A stretch of DNA of 64,000 nucleotides, taken from the NCBI RefSeq assembly GCF_963678635.1, contig NC_087070.1, forward strand, positions 47,041,467 through 47,105,466, read 5' to 3'. The notes under the pieces were generated by a model. The model ran no database searches, was not told where the DNA came from, and worked only from the letters and a program-made list of their open reading frames with translations. Shown here in pieces: positions 27,201-39,200 of the stretch. This DNA is from Symsagittifera roscoffensis (Eukaryota; Xenacoelomorpha; Acoela; Convolutidae). Made by a program: the position numbers and the translations under genes. The stretch's first letter is position 1; every line of letters starts with the position of its first letter.

Positions 27201-30200
27201 GACGCTATCCATGATCAGTAGATTTTAGACTAATTCTGAAAATAAATTTTTTATGCAATGTTAATAAATCAGCTATTATTCTTTCAGTGTTGCGCTCGGC
27301 TGCTGGTTTTGCAATAATTTTATCTGCACGCTACCCTTAATAAGTTGGTTACGAATGTGTTGGAATTAAAAGACTTTTGTTTTATGATAAGTGCAATATA
27401 CAGTTTCTCCTGATTCAATGTTACCATTGATTGCTTTTTTTGCAATAAGATCTTCTGGACGCTATCCATAAACAATAGTTTATGGACGAATCTGGAAAAA
27501 CAAACACCTTTTTTGTCAGAAGCGTTCAACAGATTTTAAAGATTTAATGTTATTATGGAAGGCTGTTATTGCCATACAATCTTCTGAACGCTATCCATCA
27601 TCAGTAGTATACGGACGAATTCGGAAAATAAATCCTTTTTATTGAATTTTTATAGTACTAGACAGCTTTTTGTCTTTCAAACTTACACGTGGTTGCTGGT
27701 TTTTCCATAAATTTATCTGAACACTATCCTTAATCAGTTGTTTACGAATGTGTTGGATTAAGAAGAGTTTTTTGATGATAAGTGCAATAAACGATTTTTC
27801 CCGATTCAATCTTACCATTGATTGCTATTGTTGCAATAAGATCTTCTGGACGCTATCCATAAACAATAGTTTATGGACGAAACTGGAAAACAAAAGTTTT
27901 TCCTTTTAACAGAAGCTATTAACATCTTCTAATGTTTCAATGTTAGCATTCTTTACTGTTATTGCAATGAAATCTTCTGGACGCCGCTATCCATGATCAG
28001 TAGATTTTAGACTAATTCTGAAAATAATTTTTTTATGCAATGTTAATAAATCAGCTTTTATTCTTTCAGTGTTGCGCTCGGCTGCTGGTTTTGCAATAAT
28101 TTTATCTGCACGCTACCCTTAATAAGTTGGTTACGAATGTGTTTGAATTAAAAGACTTTTGTTTTATGATAAGTGCAATAAACAGCTTTTCCTGATTCAA
28201 TGTTAGCATTGATTGCTATTATTGCAATAAGATCTTCTGCACGCTATCCATAAACAATAGTTTATGGACGAATCTGGAAAACAAAAGTTTTTCCTTTTAA
28301 CAGAAGCTATTAACATCTTCTAATGATTCAATGTTAGCATTCAATTCTGTTATTGCAATAAAATCTTCTGGACGCTATCCATGATCAGTAGATTTTAGAC
28401 GAATTCTGAAATTTTTTTCTTATGCAATGTTAATAAATCAGCTTTTAATCTTTCAGTGTTGCGCTCGGCTGCTGGTTTTGCATTAATTTTATCTGCACGC
28501 TACCCTTAATAAGTTGGTTACGAATGTGTTGGAATTAAAAGACTTTTGTTTTATGATAAGTGCAATAAACAGCTTTTCCTGATTCAATGTTACCATTGAT
28601 TGCTATTATTGCAATCAGATATTCTGGACGCTATCCATAAACACTGGTTTATGGACGAATCTGGAAAACAAACACTTTTTATTTTTGTCACAAGCATTTA
28701 ACAGATTTTAAAGATTCAATTTTAACATTGAAAGCTGTTTTTGCAATACAATCTTCTGGACGCTATCCATTATCATTAGCATTTGGACGAATTCGGAAAA
28801 TACTTCTTTTATTCAATGTTAATAGTACTAGACAGCTTTTAGTCATTCAAAGTTACACGTGGTTGCTGGTTTTTCAATAAATTCATCTGAACACTATACT
28901 TAATCAGTTGTTTACGAATGTGTTGGATTTAGAAGAGTTTTTTGATGATAAGTTCAATAAACAGCTTTTCCCTATTCAATGTTACCATTGATTGCTATTA
29001 TTGCAATAAGATTTTCTGGACGCTATCCATAAACAATAGTTTATGGACGAATCTAGAAAACAAAAGTTTTTCCTTTTAACAGAAGCTATTAACATTTTAT
29101 AATGATTCAATGTTAGCATTCTATACTGTTATTGCTATAAAATCTTCTGGACGCTATCCATGATCAGTAGATTTTAGACTAATTCTGAAAATAATTTTTT
29201 TATGCAATGTTAATAAATCAGCTTTTATTCTTTCAGTGTTGCGCTCGGCTGCTGGTTTTGCAATAATTTTATCTGCACGCTACCCTTAATAAGTTGGTTA
29301 CCAATGTGTTGGAATTAAAAGACTTTTGTTTTATGATAAGTGCATTAAACAGCTTTTCCTGATTCAATGTTACCATTGATTGCTATTATTGCAATAAGAT
29401 CTTCTGGAAGCTATCCATAATCACTGGTTTTTGGACGAATCTGGAAAGCAAACACTTTCATTTTTGTCAGAAGCATTTAACAAATATTAAAGATTCAATG
29501 TTTACATTGAAAGCTGTTATTGCAATAAAATCTTCTGGACGCTATCCATCATCAGTAGTATTTGGACAAATTCGGAAAATAATTCCTTTTTATTCAATGT
29601 TAATAGTACTAGACAGCTTTTAGTCATTCAAAGTTACACGTGGTTGCTGGTTTTTCAACAAATTTATCTGAACACTATCCTTAATCAGTTGTTTACGAAT
29701 GTGTTGGATTTAGAAGAGTTTTTTGATGATAAGTGCAATAAACGGTTTTTCCCGATTCAATCTTACCATTGATTGCTATTGTTGCAATAAGATCTTCTGG
29801 ACGCTATCCATAAACAATAGTTTATGGACGAAACTGGAAAACAAAAGTTTTTCCTTTTAACAGAAGCTATTAACATCTTCTAATGTTTCAATGTTAGCAT
29901 TCTTTACTGTTATTGCAATGAAATCTTCTGGACGCCGCTATCCATGATCAGTAGATTTTAGACTAATTCTGAAAATAATTTTTTTATGCAATGTTAATAA
30001 ATCAGCTTTTATTCTTTCAGTGTTGCGCTCGGCTGCTGGTTTTGCAATAATTTTATCTGCACGCTACCCTTAATAAGTTGGTTACGAATGTGTTGGAATT
30101 AAAAGACTTTTGTTTTATGATAAGTGCAATAAAAAGCTTTTCCTGATTCAATGTTAGCATTGATTGCTATTATTGCAATAAGATCTTCTGGACGCTATCC

Positions 30201-33200
30201 ATAATCACTGGTTTTTGGACGAATCTGGAAAGCAAACACTTTCATTTTTGTCAGAAGCATTTAACAAATATAAAAGATTCAATGTTTACATTGAAAGATG
30301 TTATTGCAATACAATCTTCTGGACGCTATCCATCATCAGTAGTATTTGGACAAATTCAGAAAATAATTGCTTTTTATTCAATGTTAATAGTACTAGACAG
30401 CTTTTAGTCATTCAAAGTTACACGTGGTTGCTGGTTTTTCAATAAATTTATCTGAGCACTATCCTTAATCAGTTGTTTACGAATGTGTTGGATTTAGAAG
30501 AATTTTTTTGATGATAAGTGCAATAAACGGTTTTTCCCGATTCAATCTTACCCTTGATTGCTATTGTTGCAATAAGATCTTCTGGTCGCTATCCATAAAC
30601 AATAGTTTTTGGTCGAATCTGGAAAACAAAAGTTTTTCCTTTTAACAGTAGCTATTAACATCTTCTAAAGTTTCAATGTTAGCATTCTATACTGTTATTG
30701 CAATGAAATCTTCTGGACGCTATCCATGATCAGTAGATTTTAGAGGAATTCTGAAAATATTTTTTCTTATGCAATGTTAATAAATCTGCTTTTACTCTTT
30801 CAGTGTTGCGCTCGGCTGCTGGTTTTGCAATAGTTTTATCTACACGCTACCCTTAATAAGTTGGTTAAGAATGTGTTGGAATTAAAAGACTTTTGATTTA
30901 GGATAAGTGCAATAAACAGCTTTTACTGATTCAATATTACCGTTGATTGCTATTATTGCATTAAGATCTTCAGAACGGTATGCATAAACAATAGTTCATG
31001 GAGGAATCTGGAAAACACGTTTTTCTTTTGGTCAGAAGCACTTGACAGCTTTAAATGATTCAATTTTTATATTGACTGCTCTTATTGCATTAACATTTTC
31101 TGGACGCTTTCAAGAACGATAATTTAGAGACGAATCTTTGAAACAAACGTTTTTCTTATTTTTCACGTTTAATTTACAGCTTTTAATGATTCAATGTTAA
31201 CATTGAATGCTGTATTTGCAAAACAAATCTTCTGGACGCTATCCAATGTCTGTAGTTTTTGGGCGAATTCGGAAAATGATTTCTTTTCATGCAATGTTAA
31301 TAGTACTAGACAGCTTTCACTCTTTCAATGCTACACTTGGTTGCTGGTTTTGCAATAAAATTATCTGGGCACTATATTTAATCAGTTGTTTACGAATGTG
31401 TTGGATTTAAAAGATTTTTTTTGTTGATAAGTGCAATAATCAGCTTTTACCGATCCATTTTTACCATTGATTGTTGTTATTGCAATAAGATCATCTGGAC
31501 GCTATCCATAAACATTAGTTTAAATTCGAATCTGGAAAACAAACGTTTTCTTTTTGTCAGAAGCAACTATTAAATTTGAAGGATCTAATGGTAACTTTGA
31601 ATGCTGTTTTGCAATACAACCTTCTCGAGGCTATTCATCATCAGTGGTTTTTGGACAAATTCCGATAATAAGTTCTTTTTTAGCAATGCAAATTGTACTA
31701 GTTAGCTTTTGCTCTTTCAATGTTACACTTGGTTGCTGGTTTTGCAATGAATTTGTCTGGACACTATCCTTAATTAGTTGCTTACGAATGTGTTGGAACT
31801 AGAAGACTTTTTAAAAAAAAGTGCAATGAAAAGCTTTTCCTATTTCAATGTTACCCTTGATTGCTGTTATTGCAATGAAGTCTTCTGCACTCTATCCATA
31901 AACAATAGTTCATGGACGAATCTGGAAAACAAACGTATTTCTTTTTGTCAAGCAATAAACAGCTTTTGCTGTTTCAATGCTACCATTGATTGCTATTATT
32001 GCAATAAGGTCATCTGGAAGCTATCGATAAACAAACGTTTATGAACGAATCTGGAACACAAACGTTTTTCTTTTTGTCAGCAGCTAGTAACAGTTTTTAA
32101 TGATTCAATGTTAACATTGAATGCTGTTTTTGCAATAAAATTCGCAAAAGTGTAGTTCGACCAGAGTTCCAACGGAACAATTTCCCTTCTGCGCCTAAAA
32201 TGAGAAAAAATACACTAAAGTACTTCGAAGTCAATGCTGATATACAATTGATTGTCCCGCCCCATCCCGTAGCAAAAGTTGAACTGTATCTCATAAACTA
32301 TCCCTATTTCAATTTTGAGTTCGACTTAGATTCAATTTGGCATTTTTTATACCATTTTTTAAGAGTCGAAAAACCTAGTTCAGACTCTTAGATAAGTCGT
32401 GATAGTTTTTTTCCCATTTTTAAAAGGGAATGTCTTGAAGTTTCTTCAGGCTCAAATCAAATTTGCTTTTGCGGTTTGACTTTTGATTTCTTTCAAAGTT
32501 CAGTTCAATTCTCTTGTTAAAAGGAAGGCAAACTCCACTATCGAATAGCAAAATCACGAAAGTGTTAAGGTCACGAAAAACGTGATCGACTTCTAGTTTC
32601 AACTAGTGGACAAAATTAAGCGCAAATTTAGGATTTTACTATATAAAATGCCTGCTTTCATTGTACATTTTGGTCAACATTTCCTTCGAACTTCAGTAAA
32701 ATTTTCACATTGACCGAGAGTAAATGATCTGAGCTACCATCTGTGAAAGTATCAATATTTGGTTTCAATGACTCCTCAATGTAATCCGGGACTGAAAAGG
32801 CCAGTTTTCCTCGTCTGCACTAAGTTTTGCATCGTAGTGAAATCTTTCTTGAATAAGCGGAGTATAAAATTTGTTCATGCAACTTGAAACATTCTCAGCG
32901 AGAAAATGGGAAAAATCACTGTGAATTTCTACTAAACTCATTTGTTTGTTTTTATTCACGCGAATTTAAAAAACTTTTTGCAGATGAGGAAAACTGGCAT
33001 TTTCAGATCCGGATTACATTGGTAAATCATTGAAACCAAATATTGATACTTTCACAATTGGTAGTGATCATTTGCTCTCGGTCAATGTAAAAATTTTACT
33101 GAATTTCGAAGGAAATGTTGTCCAAAATGTACATTAAAAGGCATAGAGTAAATTGAAATACAGGGTAAAATGAAGAATTTGCGCTTAATTTTTTCAAAAA

Positions 33201-36200
33201 AAAGTGCCAATCATAAACACTATAAAAGAAGTTTTTAAATACGAGCAGATGGTTGAAGTGTATATAGGTCGCAATTAATTGCCCGCCCGAAGATTTTTTT
33301 AAATGAAGATGTAACACTTTTCGGAAAAATGTTTCAGTTTTTCCGATTTTTTGTTTGGGCGATTATTTAGAGGTAAGCAAGTTACCAGGTTCAGTTTTCT
33401 GACTTTTTTTATGCCAAAAAACCTGCAGCATCCTAATAGTTCATGTAATTACACATTTTTCTTCAAACAAAATAGCAAAAAGATCTTTTAAGATGCAACT
33501 AATTTGGCCATTTTTTTCTATCTTAATCTAGTTTTTGATTTTTTTATAATGTGAGTTTTGGTTCTCCGCGTTTGATAGAGAATCAGGTGAACAGTGTTAC
33601 GCAATTGAAAGTAGTTTAAGTGGTTGTAAACAGGTCCCTGGTACGTATTGAGCTCTCTCCCAACCGCCGAAATTGGGTTGGGGGAGATTGTTCAATTGAT
33701 CTGCTTTAGGTGCATCTATTTTTTTTTTGAAATTTGAAAGTTGAATATATTAAAGGCTAGTTCATTCATTTACTCTGATAGTTTAATCGGAGTAAGAAAA
33801 TATACAATTTATTCACTTTGGCCTGTTAAAATATTAGTAAATGCAAATGCTAACAAAAAGATTCAAAAGTTTGTTTCGAAATACTAAGTTTTTTGTGTAT
33901 AATCAATTGACCAATCCAAGTTTTTCAACACCTAGTTAAACCAATTGATAAATAAATGCTCATTTTAGACATCACTGAGATTTTTCAAAAAGAACTGGCA
34001 ATTCGGGTGAAAAACTATATAGAAGTAAGATCTATCATTATTCGTATTCGAACCTGGTCTCGGGACCTCTTCGCCAAACAAAGGTTTGTTGACTTCGTTT
34101 CCCGAGTCGAGCTCGATGTTGATCTCGCCTCGACCACCAATAGTTTGACCAGACGAACTGTAAACCGAATCAGCGTAAGGTCGAACATCTGATTACCCAT
34201 TTTAGAATGTTTTATGCCTTTCGGCTAACTGAAATAGGATAAAAGTTCTTTGACAACAAAAATAGATGACCTCCTGTATAACAAAAATAGAAACTTGAGA
34301 AAAAAATGGAGGAAACTAGAATTGGATCGAAATTTCAGTTAAACGTTTAACTGAGGTTATAATATGGCTATCGAATAATTTTGAATATCGAGTTGTGAGA
34401 AAATAGCAGTTTTGTTTGATTTGTGATTTCGGCTTTGTGAATTGTGATTTACGAAAGTTGAACCTGGGTTAATTTCGTGCGCTGTGGCGTAGTTGTTATG
34501 GATTTAAGAGTGATGGAATTTGAAGAGTTTAACTAATAATCAAATCCAACTGGGTCAATCCTGTGATTCTAACGCTTTATCTCTCAAGAATAACTTCGAA
34601 AACACCTCTGCTTGGGACTTGAACTTATGGCTTCAACGACGTTTCTTTAATAATCTTTCATCGATTAGGAATTTCTATTTTTGGCAGATAGTTTTGAGTG
34701 ACTCATTACCTTTCAACTCACTAAAACAAATTTTGTCCTCTTACATTCGTTGCTGTAACATTCGTTTTATACCAATTTGCTATATTTATGCATGCTACGA
34801 GTACTGAACTTCGTTATTGAGACAAGAAGTTGGGCTGCGTTTTCGGGTGTTTATCACTTAGTAATGAATATTTTGAGTTCTCTTATATAGGTCTTGGTGA
34901 TTTTTTTTTCAAGAAAAAGTCTTAAAATGCTCTAATAACTACAGATGTGCATTCATACATATTTATGAATGCACGTAAGTGTGTATGCACTTTTTGAAAT
35001 CAATTCAAATTCATCTGTTCAACTTTCGGTTAATTGGCTTCTCCAAATACTAATGTGTAAATGCACTAAAAAAACGTGAGTGACTTTTAATTTTCGAGGT
35101 GGATTTAGTTTTTGCGTTTCTCAGGGGAATAAAGATTTTGTCTACTGATCCAGTTTTCTGAAATTGTGTTAGTTTTATCAAAAAATATATTATTTCTTTG
35201 AATTTTAGAAATTGAAGTTTTTCAAAAATCAAGTCAGTATATTTTGTTTCCTTGCTTTCATGGCTCCTTTCCAGCTGTTTATTTTTTTCTGTGCTTGCGT
35301 TTCTGGCTCTTTTCCAACTGTCTGTTGGCTATGTTTAGGGTAAGCTTGTGAAAAATGGAAAGTATTCTCGAATTTCAATAAGGTTTCAAGGCCATATGTT
35401 TTTCCTTCGCTATTGTTACAAGAATGCACGGGCAGTGTTTTCGGTTTTCATCAACAATATCGCTGTCGGCCTATTAAATTGTGATATTCTGTTTTTTTTT
35501 CGTATTATATTAATGTTCATTATTTTTCACTTGGGTATTTATGCACTTTTTGAGTTCAATTGAAATTCATCTGATGAAAGTGACGAAATTACGAAATTGG
35601 AAATGGCGCGAAAAAAACGTGAGCGATTTCTAGTTTCGAAAGTGCAATTTAACTTTTAGATTTCCAGCAAGATTTTCTCAAAAAAGTCAGTGTTTTTTTC
35701 ATGTTTTCTTGCGTTCGTTACTCTTTTTCAATCTTCGATTGGCTGTGTTCATTTTTTGCGTCCAAATACCAGCTGAAAACCTGCGAGATGTACGAAGTAT
35801 CTTTGTAATGTCTTACTTTGTGAGGAGAAGATCCGATTACTAAGTTTGTTTCTATTGAGCAGTTGGAACAATAACTTCAAAAAAATTTCACGGAAGCAAA
35901 AAATTTGGAAACTGTATTTTTTAAATACTTTAACAGAATATTTTTGAGTTTTCGGTTCGAGAGCTTGATTCACAACTGAATGGGCTGCAGCAAGATTGAC
36001 GCTACACGCGATTTCTTTCATATTTTTTTGGGATGCATGAAATTGTAGGAAAATAATCATTCAATAAATCCATAATTACTTCCATAGTACTTACTTAAGC
36101 ATGTGAGCGCGCTGATATTTTCTAATTTGCTTTATGTTATGCAACTTCTGCTTCGTCTTACTGTTGCTTATTTTCCGTGGCTTTTTTAAATGTCACGGTA

Positions 36201-39200
36201 TTTAAGAAGAAACGAGTGTCTTCTAACAATCTATTTTTTAACCTTACTTAAGCTAATTATACTTGTTTTTGAAGTTTCAATTTCTCCGTCTCGCTATCCA
36301 AGAAATGTTCAAATTGTAAAAAAAACTCAAAGGGTTCTGATTACAGTGGCAGGGAACTTTTGAGCTGCGTTTACAGAAATCGGCTGCTTTTTTGAAATAT
36401 AGCACAGGCTCGCTGCTGTGACGTCAGTTTAATATAATCTATCAGAGGAGAGTGACACCATCAATCTGTGTTCTCTATGAGCAAAAATTGCCGTGCAATT
36501 AAATGTCCTGTCATTCCGATGTAATTTCGTTTTATCGAATCGTTATAGCCAATCTGAATCGTTATAGGTTCCTTTTCGCACAAAGTCTAAGTCAAAATTA
36601 GCAGAAAATGATAATTAGTATTATAGCCAAATTTTGCTTTACAATTCGTGCAGACATAACATAAAAATTTATTATTAAAATTCGATGATCGTAGTTGCAA
36701 TGATTTTTTTCACTTTGTTTTCAGGAAAAGTCTTAATTTTTGTACAAGCTCAAGTTAACTTTTTTGCGGTTTGACTTTTGATTTTGTTGAAGTTTATTTC
36801 CTGTTGTAAAAGGAACAGCTTAAGTAAACGTCACGAATTTAATTTTCAGATTGTCCGTCGGAATAAAAACTGATCTATTTTTCTCAATTACGTTAATTTA
36901 ATCAAAAATCCTAAATTTTTCTAGAAATTCAAAGAGCTTAAAAGGCATCTTTTTTTCTTTGAAATTCATTTTTTTTCCTGTTTATTTGTCTGTTGGCTTT
37001 TTGGCGGTTCGGCTTTTAATTTCTGGGTGATTTACACATGGAAGACAACTTACCCTGCTCAATAACCATAGCGCACTTGGCACGAAAAATTGTTGATTCA
37101 TATAGGTCCTTAAGTGGTGGATTATTGGTGGTGCGAATTCTCTGTGGAATCAGAAATGCCACTAGTCAGCCTATTTTTCTTGATTCCATCGATATTTATC
37201 CAATTTTCTGTTTTTTGAACAAAAGTTTGAATATCTAAATGTCTGTTTCAGTTGTTTTTGGATGAATTGTTTCTTTTTATGCGATGGTTATAGTGCTAGA
37301 CAGATTTTACTCCTTCAATGTTACACTTGGTTGCTGGTTTTCCAGTTTTCATTCTTTCTTTTGCAACTGTCTTGTGGCTTTATTTTGATAATTTTTTTTA
37401 CTGTTTGTGACGTGACAAAGAGTTAATTAGCATCTGGTGTTAATTTTTTTCAAAAATCGATGACCGTAATTCAGACTCTTCTATAGGTCGTGTTGATTTT
37501 TTCGAGGAAAAGTCTTTAAATGCTTTAATATTTAACAGACGTACATTCATACATATTAATGCATTTGTGAATGCTTCTAGGTAATATACACTATTTGAGT
37601 TGAGTGGAAAAGTTTTGCCTATTGATCCAGTTTTCTCACATTGGGTTAATTGTATCAGAAAAGGTTCGATTGTAAATTATTCGTGTGGCATATTTTTTCT
37701 TGGCATATATATATTTTTTGAAATTGTAAAGTTGAATTTTTTTCAGCAAGCAGGTCAGTTTTTTTCTGTTTCCTTGCTTTCATTGAATCTTTTCCTACTG
37801 TCTGTTGGCTATGTTGTGAAACTTTGCAAGATCAATAATTAACAGCAAAGAACAGAGCGTGAACCACTCGACCAAGTGTTAAATTTTCTCTTAATCAAGT
37901 GTTCATACAGTTCTACTACGAAAGATATAATAATTTTAACTCTGAGCTTTGAAGCATTTGTGGTAGTTATTTGTTTTCTTCAAATTAATTAATTCATAGT
38001 TTGAAATTGTTCTTGAATTGGTCAGTTAAGTTTTCTGAAATGGAATTTGCTAGGTATTTCACTCGACAAAGCCAACTTTGAAATCGAAAATTTTTAATTT
38101 ATCGCTAAAAATATCACTGAATCAAATAATGATGGGGTAATATCACTAATAGCACAAAATCAGTCTAACGAGGGTAGTGTTTGGTTTTGTGTTCACTTTG
38201 ATTTCATTCCTCGGACAAAGCTTCCATTGTGATTCTACGGTTGAAGGAACTGCTCACATCTTTCTTGTTGCCGAAGCTGTCCACTCGCAAAAGTGTAGTT
38301 CGACCTGAGTTCCAACGGAACAATTTTACTTCTGCGCCTAAAAATGAGAAAAAATACACTAAAATACTTCGAAGTCAATGCTGATATACAATTAATTGTC
38401 CCCCTAGTCCTGCCCCATCCCGTAGCAAAAGTTGAACTGTATCTCATAAACTATCCCTATTTCAATTTTGAGTTCGACTTGAATTCAATTTGGCATGTTT
38501 TAAACCATTTTTTAAGAGTCGATAAACCTAGTTCAGACTCTTATATAAGTCGTGATAGTTTTTTTCCCGATTTTTTAAGAGGAATGTCTTAAAGTTTCTT
38601 CAGGCTCAAATCAAATTTGCTTTTGCGGTTTGACTTTTGATTTCTTTCAAAGTTCAGTTCATTTCTCTTGTTAAAAGGAAGGCAAACTCCACTATCGAAT
38701 AGCAAAATCACGAAAGTGTTAAGGTCACGAAAAACGTGATCGACTTCTAGTTTCAACTAGTGGACAAAATTAAGCTCAAATTTAGGATTTTACTATATAA
38801 AATGCCTGCTTTCATTGTACATTTTCGTCAACATTTCCTTCGAACTTCAGTAAAATTTTTACATTGACCGAGAGTAAGTGATCTGAGCTACCATCTGTGA
38901 AAGTATCAATATTTGGTTTCAATGACTCCTCAATGTAATCCGGGTCTGAAAAGGCCAGTTTTCCTCGTCTGCACTAAGTTTTGCATCGTAGTGAAATCTT
39001 TCTTGAATAAGCGGAGTATAAATTTTGTTCATGCAACTTGAAACATTCTCAGCGAGAAAATGGGAAAAATCACTGTGAAATTTTACTAAACTCAGTTGTT
39101 TGGTTTTTATTCACGCGAATTTAAAAAAAAACTTTTTGCAGATGAGGAAAACTGGCATTTTCAGACCCGGATTACATTGGTAAGTCATTGAAACCAAATA

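Larger units (their letters stand above)
5126..32140 (+). repeat. Intronic higher-order satellite array, about 27 kb
   Basis: Continuous head-to-tail array of diverged monomers of about 130 bp, roughly 200 copies. The most constant anchor is CTTCTGGACGCTATCC, followed by a GGACGAAT(C/T)(C/T)GGAAAA block, a (G/C)ATTCAATGTTA block and TTATTGCAATA. In the homogeneous part six monomer types recur in fixed order with a period of about 783 bp: M1 (TAAACACTGGTTTATGG, GTCAGAAGC), M2 (CATCATCAGTAGTATTTGG, CACGTGGTTGCTGG), M3 (TTAATCAGTTGTTTACG), M4 (TAAACAATAGTTTATGG, CTTTTAACAGAAGC), M5 (GATCAGTAGATTTTAGAC, GCTCGGCTGCTGG) and M6 (TTAATAAGTTGGTTACG). M1-M3 and M4-M6 are parallel trimers of about 390 bp. 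Short open frames inside it recur with the unit and have no coding features. The whole array lies in one SGSM intron. Confidence 0.97.
32142..37230 (+). repeat. Duplicated segment, copy 1 (uninterrupted)
   Basis: This segment is repeated in the same orientation at 38285-42576 plus 44876-45575, with scattered substitutions and short indels. Copy 1 starts at TCGCAAAAGTGTAGTTCGAC directly after the satellite. At about 36460 it passes without a break from GTGACACCATCAAT to CTGTGTTC, where copy 2 has 2.3 kb extra. Copy 1 in turn has about 130 bases (about 36975-37105) that copy 2 lacks. It contains R1 copies, a foldback element and antisense exon-like stretches, listed separately. Confidence 0.9.

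Noticed and set aside
5590-32044. Many open frames of 60-112 codons inside the satellite (for example 8378-8716, 10944-11237, 31778-32044)
   Set aside because: They recur with the repeat unit, start at arbitrary points and have no conserved domain or codon pattern; they are a by-product of the monomer sequence.
5126-32140. CRISPR array
   Set aside because: Periodicity is about 130 bp with all positions related. There are no unique spacers, and the surroundings are a spliced animal gene.
33956-34192. Identical 78-residue + strand frames at 33956-34192 and 40117-40353
   Set aside because: Identity reflects recent duplication, not coding constraint. The peptide is unremarkable and the opposite strand looks more exon-like.
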